Assembly (NCBI RefSeq): GCF_001522545.3
Contig: NC_031770.1
Coordinates: 5,979,321 to 6,043,320 of the forward strand
Direction of reading: 5' to 3'
Source of the DNA: Parus major
Lineage: Eukaryota > Chordata > Aves > Passeriformes > Paridae
DNA: 64,000 nucleotides
Below the pieces are notes generated by a model. That model worked only from the letters and a program-made list of their open reading frames with translations, had not been told where the DNA came from and did not search any database. Both the position numbers and the translations under genes were made by a program. Positions 46,884 through 59,991 of this stretch are shown here, one piece after another (position 1 is the stretch's first letter; each line of letters opens with the position of its first letter).

Positions 46884-47992
46884 TAAAAAACACATTTTTT
46901 TCCACGTTCTTACTTTATCCAGTGCCACAATCCACCTTTTATGGTTCACTGAGCTGCTAGTAGGTGACAAGTAAGTGAGGTTTCTGTGGCTGGGAACTTT
47001 GGCAAGTGAGATTGAGCCTGGTGGGTGTTCTTTCTCCTTTTCTTTGTTTTCAGTTAAGCATTTTTAATTGTTTATCCAAATGTAGTGCTCAGAAAAGCAG
47101 TGGATTATCAGCTTGTGCTGGAAACCGGTAAAATTGAAATGAGTTGTTTCATTATCTGTGTGTACCTCTGTTAGGGCACTCACAGGCTGGCCTACAAAAA
47201 CTTTCTTCCACCCTGACCTTTTCCAAACAGATGATGTTGGCACACATAAATAGCAAACTGTGCAGATGGGCTTGGTTTTTCTTGAATAGATGGAGAGCAA
47301 CAAGTCTAGTGAGTGGTACCTTGAATTTTGATTTGAAACTGAATCCTCAGGAGTGGGAAGGTTATATGACTGCTTCAAACTCACTGAAATGCCAGCTTCC
47401 TCAAGAAGATTAATTTGATGGAGGACAAAAAAAAATCAAGAGTCTGTTATTATGGCTTGAAGATTGAACTGAGATAGGCCTTTTCATCTGTAGCTGGCTA
47501 GGTTTCTCTCACGTTTGCATTTCACTCCTTGAAAATGCTGAATTAGCCCATCTGTTCACATTTAATTTTCCCTTTCTGTTGGGACTTGAGTTGGTCTTCT
47601 TGTGTGTCACTCGGGCACATTTCCAAAGTGCCAATGTGTAAGGTGCTCATTGCTTTCTCCTGAATCAGTAAAAATGATGCCTGCTCTCCTTAGCTAACAG
47701 CAGCCTCCCAGGACACCCTGTAGTACAGGGAACATCTGGCCCTGGAATGTGTGCGTGCTTCATCTGTGCAATGCTTTTAGTGGTGTTAAATGAATTTTTT
47801 TCCAAGGAATTTACTGTAAACTCTTTGCTGGGCAGTGTTGCTACCTCAAATTTTTTTAGTTACACCAAAAATATTCTCGTGTTGTATAATTTTTCCTTTA
47901 AATGAAGAGCAATAAGGAAAATCAACTGCAGCTTGCATGCACCTTAAATTATGAGAAATCTTAAGCAGCTTACAGAGGACTGAAGGAACCAT
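46884..47992. other. Non-coding AT-rich stretch
   Basis: Unique sequence. A 106-codon minus-strand frame (47064-47384) is unrecognised. Confidence 0.55.
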
Positions 47993-48064
47993 AAAAAACC
48001 CAAACCAACCAACCAAAAACAAAAAAACCAACTGAACAAAAACAAACCAACCAAAACCCCCCAA
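47993..48064. repeat. A/C-rich low-complexity tract
   Basis: About 70 bases of CCAA/CAAA words, broken only by one CTG. It is the strand-complement in composition of the G/T tract about 3 kb to the left. Confidence 0.88.
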
Positions 48065-51000
48065 GCAATTTACAAGGATGACTTACATTATTTTAAATTT
48101 ATTACTTACTAGAATCAATATCTCACTGAGCATTTATTTGAAATTGTTTGAATCTGTTCACCCATAAGAAATTTTCCTTTTTTGTTTTAGAACTGAGATA
48201 TTTAGCAGTCATGACCAATGATCTGAGGTTGTCTCACCACGTCATGTGGTTGTAGCTGTTAATTTTCCAGCAAAGTACAGTCTATATGAGGAATATGAAA
48301 ACACAATGTGAAATTCATTTTACTTTCTTTTTGCAACTCCAAAGCAAGGAGCTAGTTTAAACTGGTTTACACAGAGAGGTAAACACTCCTAGAGAATGAT
48401 GGCCCTCCACCCCACTACAGGATAAAATCCCTTCTGGAAGTACTCACCTCTGTAAATGTTGGGAAAAAGGTCCTTAGAAGATCAGGTTCTGCTTGACCAT
48501 GAGCTTAATCAAATACAATAAAGCTGAATCATTTTTCCCCCTAATACTCAGCTTTCCATAATAATAAGCTTTCAAGTCAAGGATTAAGACCAAGTTTCTT
48601 CACCTAGCTGCTGTCACAGTCATTATAGGAAACAGAGGTTTTGGGCAGGATTTTTTTACTGTAAGTTAAATACTCACTGATTCTCTGCACAGCAATTAGA
48701 GCAGCCAGATAGTGGTTGGCTTTGGCTCCTTTCTCAAGTTAAAGTCAACTTCTACCCTCTTGCCAAGAAAAAAGTCAAGTGCATGTAAACATAAAAATGA
48801 ACTTTTGAAATACTTGAAGTCTCATAATCTTACTTATATAGCTCTCCTTATTTTCACAATGAATAATTTAATACTTCACAAAACAATACAAGAAACCAAT
48901 AGAAACACAGAAAATACATTTCACCAAAAGGGGATCTGTTAGCTTCAGCTACATGAGTAGCAACAGCATTTCAAATCAGTATGTAAGAACTTGCTCTGTT
49001 CCTGGAAGCTGTTTCAAGCTGTGGGTTAAGAAGTCGCTGCTGCTGGGACATAACACTGTCAGGCATTGAACTTTTCCAGCTGCCACTTCAAAATTTCTTC
49101 TGTGAACATGATATTCTCCATGGTGATGGCCAAGAAATTTCAGCAATGACTTGTTTCACAGTTCTTGGAAAGAGCACAGGTTTGATGGCACAGCACAGAG
49201 ATATAATTTTTAATGCTGTAAAGTATTAGCTTATGGTTTAAAGAACCTAAGTCAAATTATCTAAATAGCTCAATTACCCATGAAACTGCTGCTGACTGAA
49301 TGTTGCTCTCCACGGTTTTGATGCTTCTGCTTGATAAGAGCAGTAAGTCCTCAAAGCCACACATAGTAAAGTAAGTGTCATGCAACAGGTGGCATACTCT
49401 GTGTATCTTGGTGTTCTGAAGGAGGTACGTGAGGATGTGAGGAAGACCTGAGTGTTCAAATGTTCTAGGTGTGCAGATAAGCTGACACAGCCCTTAGCAC
49501 AGACTTTGCTTCCAGGAGAGAGCAATCAAAATTTGTACATCTGTACACTCTGAAAAGCAACAGGTAAGTACATAATTTCTTTAGCCTTATATGCTAATAA
49601 CTCCTAATTTCTTTTTTTATTCTGTCTTCTCTGTGCTCTGCACTCCCTACGAAATTCAGCCTAATCCTTCTTCTAGCCAGAGCATGGGTATTTGGCAGAG
49701 ATTGCAGAAAAGTAGTCTGGCAATTGGATAATTATTAAAATTATCACATAGCTCCAATTCCTCTCATTATTATGGAATATTTCTTTTAATGGGTAGGAAC
49801 ATGAACCTATCCCTTCCTTGCAAGCTCTGCCTGTTTTTGAGAGTAGCATTTATTCTACAAAGCTTAGATTTGGCTACACAGCACGGTGGAAATTCACATA
49901 ACTACTACTGAGTTATCCTTTCCACTACCTGCCTCTCTGTGCTGGTTAGCTATGGTGCTGCTGGTTTTATGGCAGTGGAATTTAGTGGCTGTGAAAGCTG
50001 TTGCTGTGTAAGGTGCAGTAACAGATCCCCAGGTCCAGTGCCTCTTCCCAGCTAAATGCTGGGTGACCTGGGCTGCTTCCCAGGATCACCCAGTCATGCA
50101 GCACCAGCAGCTGTCTGGGCAGTTTTTCCTCAAAGCTGGTTCTGGCTGTGGTCTTGTGCTGGTAATCCCCCAAGCCTTTTGAAGCCTCAGCTGAATCCTC
50201 AGGTCCTAGCTTGGCTTCAAGGGATGCCTCAGTTGTGCAATAGGAACTATTCATTCCCCTGTATTTGCAGCCTATGGATTCCTCTCCTTCAGCAATGTGT
50301 GCTTCTGGTCCCCCACCAGCTCCAGCGTATCCAGCACAGCCTTTTTACCAGCAAGGACTCCTAACATTTTGGTTGGGAATTCTTCCCCACTGCTGCCTGC
50401 CTTGCTGGACTGACTCAATGTTTTGTGTGGCAACTGCTAAACTGCTTTGCATCAGCACCTGGTATAGGGAAAGAAAGAGAAAAGCAGTGTCCATTACCCT
50501 GGGAAGGGAGCTGTGTGCTGCAGCACCTGAGCTCAGCAGCAGCAGGGAGCTTGGAGAAGGAAGGGGGCAGAAATGAGTACCTCAGGCTTAAGGTGACTTG
50601 CAAATGACACTGCTGAGGTGTCTAGGCCAAGTGTTGTCACAGCCCTGCCTTGTCCTCCTTGGGCTGCTTCCAGCCTGGTCTCAGAACTCGGTTTGACCTA
50701 ATCCCTTTGGTCTTAGAGTATTTAGCCATATGCTTCTCTAGGGATCTGGAGGTTCTCTGTGGATAACTCTGTACCCTCTGTCACCTGCATGCCTTACATC
50801 CAGTGTCCCCAGGAGCAAGTAGATGGCTTCAGTAGGCCAGAACTGAGGCACATTTGACCAGAAGTTCTTCCAGACTTCAGGATAAGTGTGGATTGACAAT
50901 TGTGTGTATGTATACTCTGGCACAGAGTTAACTCTGCTATCACATATGCTTCCATGACAGTGTGACAAGGCATGTATGCTGCTCACTAGGTTAACAAAAT

Positions 51001-53089
51001 AAGCCTGGGTACTCTGTTCACTTAGATAACTGTACCTTTAACTGGTCCATGAAAATTTTCACCAGCTCATATCTTACTACATCCTGGATATCAGCATAAT
51101 ACCAGTTCCTGTGACTGGGAATTATCTACCTCTACACTACTTTGTTCCTGGTAATTAGAATGACCCTTTGTCAGAGCAAATGCTCTTTTTCTGCTGCTTT
51201 TTTTCTGTGCTCAGGCAGATCCTCGAAGCCTGGGGACTGTCATCCAGGTTTCCAGAGCTGTGCTGTCAGGAGGCTCTGTGGTGTGCAGCCTCCTGTACAG
51301 CCTGACTGCATACTGGCACTGAACCAAGACCTTCCAGAACTGACAGCCGGAGTAGAAGATGATGTATTATACCTACTAATTTCTGGATTACTGCACAGCA
51401 GTTTACCTATTTAAATTCTTCTGTGGGATTGGGGACTGCCATGGATTTCAAACAGCTGTTCCCAACCATTGACACTTTCAGAAGGTAATAAAGCTAGCTG
51501 CAAATTGACCATTGAATAGCAGGAGGAAAAAAATTGTAGAAAATCAGCTGTCACTGTTGCACAGAAGGAAGCCCAGCATCCTCTGCCTTTAGTGTGAAGT
51601 AACAGAAGTTTGGTTTCCTCCCTCTTTCTAGTGAGTTTGAATTACTAAACTTCTCATGGGAGTCGTAAATTGAATTTGAACTTCTTAACTCCAGATCTAC
51701 AAAGTATGTGAAGCAGAGAAGAAATCCTTAGGCATAGACAATTTCTATTTCCTGGCACAAAGCACTATTGAATAAGTTACGAATAGGAAGCAGAAAAAAA
51801 TTTGCTTTTAAATCCAGGCAAGTACTTATTATCTGGGCTTTAGCTGTGTATTGCTTCCCAATTCCATTGCCATGGACAAAATGGGTCATTAGGTTTCTTT
51901 CTGCATTTTTTCCTTCTTTCTCCTGGGAAATGTTTCATTTCTCATTCTGCCTTTTTACTCTTTTTACTTACATGACACTAAACAAAGACATTTGTACCTT
52001 TTCTTCTCTGTATAGCACTGAGGAGAGATAGATTTTGTTTACCTTTTTATATATTTTGAATAGACCCTATCCTGCTCATATAAATTGCAAAACTGTTTTG
52101 TTGTAGCTTCTGACAACCTCATTAGTTTGTTACCAGAGGCAATTCATTACAAACCTCACAAGAAAAGCAGCCCAAATATCCCTGTGTTGGTGCACCACTG
52201 AGAGCCAAAGCAAATGGAAGAAACTAAACTCTTTGGGTTTAGGATTTGGTAGGGAGGGACTTTTTTAGTAGGAATTAATGAGATAATGGAAAAGGTTATA
52301 TAAGAACTTGAAGAACATATGCATCTTCTGTTCATCCTAGCTCTATGCATTAATTTTAGCTGAATCAGTGCATCCAGTCCTTGATGACTGCAGGATCTTT
52401 TGTCCTGTGAGAACACTATTTCACTACATATGCAAGTTTTCTTTGTGAATTCTTTCAGTGAGGGGAAAAAAAATTAAGCAAAGGCCTGAGCTATGTCTTT
52501 TAACAGTGCTGCTGTTTTAAGAGGCAGTTCCTGGGGAAGCCTTGTTGGTAGGAAGAATGGGAGTTTAGAAAACAAGCATGTGCTAATCAAACAGGAGTGT
52601 GAGGTGGATAACTGCCTATTTTCACCAGAAATTGTAAGCGAAACATCCAGTTAGGATTTACTGGAATATTTGACAAGGGATAAAGTCCTCACTGCTGTGC
52701 TAACATGTTCGTATCCCAGTTCGTGGTCTGACACATCTTCTGACAATGTAGCCTAATACTTGCAGTATGTTTGCAGGGACATGAGGGAGAAGGTTACAAA
52801 GCAAATTTTATCCTTCTAAAGGTTATGTGCCCAAGGCAGTCTCTCCATCACTGCAGAAAGATACTCCAAATTCCCTCAGTAATGTTCTGTACAGGATAAT
52901 GCAGGACAAGCATCTCCTTCCCTCTCTTCTCTCTCCCTTCCACCCTCCCTGGGACAACAGATGAAACTTAAGGAGATTAACCTTCTTAGTCTAAAGCAGA
53001 GCATGGCACATAGTTCTCAGAACATTAAAGTGACAGGATTTGGAAAAAAACATGAAATCTTCATAAATAATCGTGAAAAAGGTGAACTG
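48065..53089. other. Non-coding stretch, nothing recognised
   Basis: Five kilobases of unique sequence. A somewhat G+C-richer part at about 50000-50650 carries frames of 60-103 codons on both strands with no domain. No repeat family or CNE-like pocket stands out. Confidence 0.55.
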
Positions 53090-53540
53090 ATAATAAAGGC
53101 TTTGTGCTTGTGACTCTGACGGCTGCCTTCAGCCCTAATGGGAAAAATAATTTGCAAAAGGTAATTTTCTCTGTCTGTTTCCAAAAAAAAAAACCATATG
53201 AGCACTGATTAGTTTTTCTGGTAATCTGTCAAGCCACAACTGGAGTGAAATCATTACTTTATTTCATGTAGGGCATCAAATAGTTTTCTCCACATTAATT
53301 CTCAGCCACCAGTGACGCTGGTTACATCTGAATCACTGACCTGGAAAAGCTCCGAAAGTTGCTGCCAATTCCCCAGAGCCATCCAGATTCCCAGTGAGAG
53401 ACAATCGTATGGGAGACCAATTAAAATAGCATCTGTGAATTAAATAAATCTGTAAAAAGCATCTACTTTTCTCTGCAACGTGCATGGAAATTAGCAGAGA
53501 ATTTTTAAGTAAATGCCTGATGAACAAATAAGCTTCTCTG
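53090..53540. promoter_or_regulatory. Candidate conserved non-coding element
   Basis: Retained CpGs occur at CTGACGGCTG, GTGACGCTGG, CTCCGAAAG, CAATCGTATG and CAACGTGCATGG, scattered through about 370 bases. ACCAATTAAAATAGC and GAATTAAATAAATC cores lie on the right. The left part has an A11 run at 53183-53193. The CpG retention and steady complexity are CNE-like. Role inferred. Confidence 0.38.
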
Positions 53541-56500
53541 GGGAGGAGGGTAGTAGATAAATCTCCTCCTGTATAAGCTTGGAATAATGAAAGAATAAAT
53601 TATTAATTGTTGAAGATTCCACTTGGTATAATTTGGAATTTTTTTGGTTAAGATTCATTTCAACTTTTTTACATAGTAAAAAAAATAATCTGAATGTCTG
53701 AAGAACTAAACTGACTTCTCTAAATATTCCTGTTAAATACTTCTGGTAGAATTTTTGTGTTTTCTACTTCAGTTTGGAGAATCCAGATTCTGTATCTTTT
53801 GAGGAACAAAAATTCCTCTTTCCCCACACAGCACTAGACACCTTGTCATTACTTCCAGTTAAAAGAATGATGAATGGTGTCATTACCGTTTGATAGTAGT
53901 TTAGGATGGATTAGCCTGCAGTACTAAATCAAAATTGTGCAGACACCTTCAGACATATAGATTATTTCTATCTTTTTATTGTGGTGATGCCTTTTGATTG
54001 TTCCTTAGACTATGAGAACTGAGTTTTCATCTAGACTCATGAGTACATGGGTTTGATAATTTAGCATTATTGTACTGCTGCTATATTTTATCATCACTAG
54101 CCTTAGCTTTTATAGATTTGATCAACTGCTATCCAGAGGTAGGTTTTAAGCAGTTTCTACCCAAAATTGATTGGCACAGGAAAAGAGGGAGATTTGACAG
54201 GAAAACTAAGCCTGTTCATATTCCAATTTGTTTTCAAGTTCAACATTTCAAACTGTATGTTTCTACGTAATTAGTTGTACAATTGGACTTCATATCTTGC
54301 AGCTCCTATCAGTACTAATATAGGAGCAACAAATGCTCAGTATATCAAAGAATAAACTTTGAGTGTTCTGATGCAGGCATGGAAATGGACAGTTTGTGGT
54401 GATTGGCAAGGCAGTTGGTGAACACAGGTGTTTCTGAAGCTCCTGCCTGTCTGTAGTTATTTGTCTTGCAACAGGCACTTGCCAATAAATCCACTCTGAT
54501 GGTGATCCTCACGACCTCTAATTTTCTTCCCTGCTCTCTTGCCATTTGCCAGAGATGCTTGGCCACTGCTTGCCAAGAGAGAACAACGCCCCCCAATATG
54601 GTCATGTGTGTTCTACACCTAGAGCTAAGGCCCAGGCAGGGCTGTAGCAGATTGTCCTGTGGCTTTTGGAGACCTCCAGAGCCTGTAGGTTTTTTAGAAG
54701 TTTGTCAGTGAACAGATTTGCCACCCACAAACGTACAGGTTGCTTCATGCATGTCAGGTTACTTAATGTCAGATTTTTTTGCGAGACAAGATGAAGGATA
54801 AATTAATAGGTTTACCTTGAAAACATAGCTTTGCAAATGTGGAAAATGTTATTTTTAATTTGCATGTTTGTTTAATGTTAGATTGCAGCTGCTCTAGACA
54901 TTCTTGTGCTTTAAACAGATAATTGCACTCTACAAACTTGAAAAGTTCTAAGATATGGCACAGGCAACCTGTCCATTTTCAAGCTATTATTTAATTAACT
55001 CTCCTTCCCCCTTATTAGATACTGGTTCTTGGAGTACTGTTGACCAGAAAAGATCCTTCAGCCTTACAGATGAGAACATTATAGATGAGACAGTACTTAG
55101 ACTATCATATGGCCTTAATCTGCTAATGCTTATCCTTTTGGCAAAATGTAACTTTATCTCTGTTCGTAGCTGTCACATCCCAGTCTCTTTGCTTCCATCA
55201 AGTTCTTTATGGCACTCTCTAACAAGTCCTTAACTTTAACAGACACTGGGTCTTTCTCATGCATCAGAGCCCAAAACCTTGGCACCTGTTTAGGTACTGA
55301 GCTGCACGCTTGGAAAGCTTTGCTCAAGTGGAGCACATGCAGCCTGGCACTGCCGTGGCGCTCTCCGGAGGTGTGTGTTGGACTCCAAAGTTGGCAGTGT
55401 AGACAGGGAACTGCTGTGTTGTGCTCATGCACCTGCATGTGCAAACTTGTCACTTTCTGTGTGATAAATTGTATCTCTCCCATTCCATCTACCTTGGATG
55501 GAATTAGCCATGAAAGGCACAAAAATTTCATGCCTTTCTGGCAGAAGATTACTGTACTCCTGATGTAGTAGGGGTTTGCTTTCTTGCCCTAAATCACTAC
55601 AGCTCTGTGTCTGCAGTGAGTTCTGGATCAGGCTCTGTATTGTTGTCCTTGTGTATTTGTACATAGAGAACACTAGTATCAGCTTCTTGCTTGTTATTTT
55701 TTTCCACAAGTAACACAGAACTGGAAATGTCCCAGTGCTTGCTACCAAACACTAACATGTTTAACCAGCCTCTGTTTGAACAGATTGTGTCTCAGGAGTT
55801 TATTTGCTTTTTGCAGACATATTCTCAATTCTTTCCAGGTCTTCTTAGCTACCATTTGAGAAACAGAAAAAAAATACATTTTGATTATAGCTATTGATCT
55901 TATACTTTAATCTTTGCTGTTCAGATACAGGTATGCCTTGCATATACCTTGACAGACACTGAAGATTTATGGAGCATAAAAGAATTGACCCTAAATTTAA
56001 GCTCTTGGTATTTTTTTCCTCCTCATTTAGGGTTTACTTTATTATTCAATGGATGGACTAAAACTAGCTCCCTCAAACTAGTTCTTAAGAGCACATGTAC
56101 AGAAATAGACCTATCGTGCTATTTACTTGGGGTAAAATCATATTAACATTAATGCTTCATAAGCAAAAACATATTCTGTGAATAGGTGATGTGTGAGTAC
56201 CCTGAATGAAAGGTAATTTTTTTGTCCCAAGTCTCAGAGCAAATTAAAGCTTGTCCATGCTGACTGGTTTTGACTGATAGGAAGCTTATGATCTGTGACC
56301 CCCTTGCCAATAAATAGATATTTTTACAGCATTTCTGAAAGAGTTTTTCATAAAGGATTATATATTCTGTAGGGGTTTACTACTTATCCTGCAGTATTGC
56401 TTGTTATTCCTGACACTTGCTTCACCATGTCACCTGCTTCTGCAGAGGGAAAGAGAAAACACCTTGTTTTGTGGAGAGTAGTGAGCAAGCTATAGGAGCC

Positions 56501-59067
56501 AGCAAAAGGGGAAATCTCCTGAATAGACATTTTTCATGAACAGTCTTCCCTCCATCTATCCTTCATTAATTCATCAGCCTTCATTTCTTCTGCCAGTAGA
56601 CCTCCTTCTGTCCTCTAGGGTCCATTTGTCTGGTTCTGACTGTATTCAGTAGATGTGATGAGCCCGTGTCACAGCTGGCCACAGAGAGCAGTGGGTTTCC
56701 GACTGCAATACTCTTTTGGCTGCTTCCTCATGATTGCTTGGACTTAGGCAAAGCAGTCTTAGAGGACACCTGATCCCAACTGCTCCAAATCTCGACACAT
56801 ACTTGAACATTTCCTAGGGGCATCTGAAGGTTTCCATGTTAAAGGGAGTTGTCATATGTGCTCAACAAACCTCATACCTTTGTCTGTATAGCAACATTGG
56901 AAATGTTTCTTCTTGTCCTGTGCCAAAATGGCCCTGCAACAACTTTTGTCTGACGTGAATGAGGTGTAAATGGCAAGAGTAAGATAAACCCTTGGTTACC
57001 ATGACAGCAAATACATTAGGAGAGCCTGAATAGAATCACCAATTCTGTGACATCTTCCTATTCTGGCTTCCCCTTCTGAATGTGCTTTGCACACCATCCA
57101 CTGCTGTTTACTCACAGGATTATTTTCAGCTTACCCAGGTTAAGGTAAACTCTATCACCTCCTTCCATTCTCTGAGGCTGTAATGACACTACTTTGCTTA
57201 TGCTTTTGCACTAGATCAGTCTTGAGTGTTGTTTTTTTTACCCTGAGTACAGTGCTGTACAGACTTCCTCTCTATAAACCCCACTGAAAATCCTATATTC
57301 TGAAAAGGAAGGGAACAATCTGATCTAACCACTGCCAGAAAAAATGCAAAACAGCCCAAGATGAGTGGAGGCTACCACTAATAAGTCTCTGCTGTTCCAG
57401 TCACCTTACCGGCATTTCCAAAGTTTGCATTCCTAACTTTGGATCTCAATCTGCAATTACCTTGGAGGTGGATTTGGAGTAGACACTAATCAAGCACTAT
57501 TAAGCAAAACTCATTGTAGGTGGTTTGCCTGGATGGAGCTCTGTTGTTTTTCCTAATAGTCAGCACTGTGCTTCCAGAAGGGAGCACCAATTATTGTCTA
57601 ATAGACAGTATAATACATTTACATATTGATTTTCATGGGGCAGGAAGGATACAACTTTGTTTTGATGGATAAAGGGTGCACAGACTTACAGAAATTCAGT
57701 GCCAAACAGAAGCCTCACTAAGCACAAAATATGGCTTGGGCTTTTTTACTTTAAAGGAATGTCTATTCTGAGGTGGTTTCATGGCAGTTGTTATTTATCA
57801 GTCTGATGATCAGAATTAGACAATTTATACTGGAGCCATGGATTTGTAAAACCATCAGCAAGACTTCGAGATGCTTCTTGATTTATTTCCTTACTTGGAC
57901 CATACAATTTTCCTCTAGAGGGGCTGCTGCATGGACCAGAGTCCTCAGATGCATGTTGTAGAGTTCTAGTAAGTATTTATTTATGTTAGTTCTTCTCTCA
58001 GGTAGTGGCCATCCTGTGTAGGAGAAAATCAAGAGCACTCCTAATAGGAATGAGAACTCTGAGAAAGGGGAAGGACACTCCCTGGTGTGGAGGTTCCCAA
58101 AGAGGCATGAGAACTTCAGCCCTGTGGTGTCACAGCAGGATCCAGGATTACTCCAATTCCCATTCAACTGATGAGAAATGCATGAACACTGATACTCATG
58201 CTGGTACTATTAAAAAGGTGATTCCCCCAAACTGGCATTAGCATTCCAGCACAACTCTCCTTGTGTTTGCTGTTTATTAGGTTTTATCTCCTCTTGCTTG
58301 AATAGTTCTCTTGGATATGCATTCACTCTTTTACAGCTTTCTCGGGGGCAGTGACATTATTACAGAACATTTGTGTGTTTTGGGAATTTAAATAATTTAA
58401 ATACACTGGGACTTGTATGAAAGAACTTTCCAGTTTAGCAGAAACCATCTTAGTGTGGATTTTCAGTTCTCATTAGTTGATCCAGCAAGGGAGCTTGTTT
58501 CCATATAACCTGTGTTGGACACTGTAGCTCAGCCATAGTTGGAAAAGTCCTTTTCATGTAGAGAAGTAGTTAAGATGTGCATGTGTTGTTAGACATACAT
58601 GGGGCTTGATTAATTAATTTCCATACTATCTGCCATCTCTCATTCCATCACTAAATTTCACAATATCAACTAAAGGATCCCAAAATAACAGAAGAAATGC
58701 TGAAAAATGGAGATAAGGAGAATCTTCCACTCACAAAACTTGTGCTGTGTCAAGTGGACTGTTGTGAGAAATGTGTGTGCCAATTAAGAATTGGTAGAAT
58801 GTTATACAGCCCAAAGAAAAATGTTTTTAATTAGCATTATTCTCCAGGATTTTTTGAAAAGGGCATATTTTAATATTCCAAAAGATTCATACGGTTAAGT
58901 GCCTAGAGCCCTGACATGTTTGGAACTGATACTACACTCACATACAATTTAATCTCTTTCATTCCAAGTTATCATTGAGGGATGTCATGCTTGTAAAGCC
59001 AGCAAAGAACATGTCTGCTGTGGCCTGCGGGGTAGAGGAAAAAAAAAATATATTTCATAAAATTATG
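53541..59067. other. Non-coding AT-rich stretch
   Basis: Unique sequence. It contains a consensus octamer in reverse (ATTTGCAT, 54858-54865) and a palindromic ATTTAAAT-A-ATTTAAAT-like pair at 58386-58402. Opposed frames of 119 and 125 codons at 55154-55568 cover each other and are unrecognised. A 107-codon minus-strand frame lies at 55425-55748. I see no gene. Confidence 0.55.
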
Positions 59068-59130
59068 TATATATATATATACATTTCATATATAGATGTG
59101 TGTGTATGTCTATATATATGTGTTTTTATA
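59068..59130. repeat. (TA)n microsatellite cluster
   Basis: (TA)7 at 59068-59081, followed by degenerate TATATA and TGTGTG stretches to about 59130. Confidence 0.9.
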
Positions 59131-59971
59131 TTATTATTATGGAAGAAATATATAAAATATTTAGCAGGAACAACAGGAAACTGACAGCTACCCTCACAGA
59201 CATGGTGAGAATAAAAGGTACTAATATTGCTTGCCAGAGGTTGGAGTTACAACAATGGGTGCAGATATCTTAGTAGAACTTAGAAAATTCCAGATTTAAT
59301 GCTATTGTTCCTGTCTAAATTGTTGGAAGATATAGGTTTGTATGCTAATTACATTTTTATCTTTGTCTTTCTTTAATAGTTTGGAAATTCCAATCAGTGA
59401 TTGTTTTTCTCAGTATTTCAGCATCTGTTTTCTTTAATAAAATCCCTGCATGATTTGTAGCTCATTCCTCATTAGCTCATCCTCCAAACTGTTGTCAAAA
59501 CCACTTAATCTGTTGTTCTGTCCAAATAACTAAAAAGGAAAGCAAAAAGACATAAAGCTTTCTTAATATTGTTTGATATGAACAGATTTTAAAACAAAAC
59601 AGTGCTACCAAATCTACCAACATGGGTGGTACTGTCTCATTTTCTTCTGATGGCTCTACATCTCAAGCCTCTTGGTTATTCTTCTAAGCACTGTATCATG
59701 TAGGCTTAATTTCCTTGAGCAATCTGAAACATTAACCTAAAAAATATTAAAATATTTCTTGTGAGGTCATGTTTGAGTGAGTGATCACGTTGATCAGCAG
59801 AAGCCCCAAACCCTAGTCTGGTTCATTCCATTTCTTCTCCAAGTCTTTGTGACAGGTTTGAGTAGCAAAGGTGTCTTTTCCAGAACACAGCAGAGGCAGA
59901 TGTCCTTGCTCCAAAATCCCAAAAAGTTTTTTTTTTTACACAAACAAAAGTTTGCAGCTAGCTGGAGTTGA
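59131..59971. other. Non-coding AT-rich stretch
   Basis: Unique sequence ending in a T11 run at 59927-59937. No gene recognised. Confidence 0.55.
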
Positions 59972-59991
59972 ATATATATATATATATATAT
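59972..59991. repeat. (AT)10 microsatellite
   Basis: Ten uninterrupted AT units, then GAGTATATA. Likely length-variable. Confidence 0.95.

Noticed and set aside
58530..58560. AGTTGGAAAAGTCCTTTT as another CR1 3' end
   Set aside because: Only about 18 bases resemble the core and neither flank continues into CR1 sequence.
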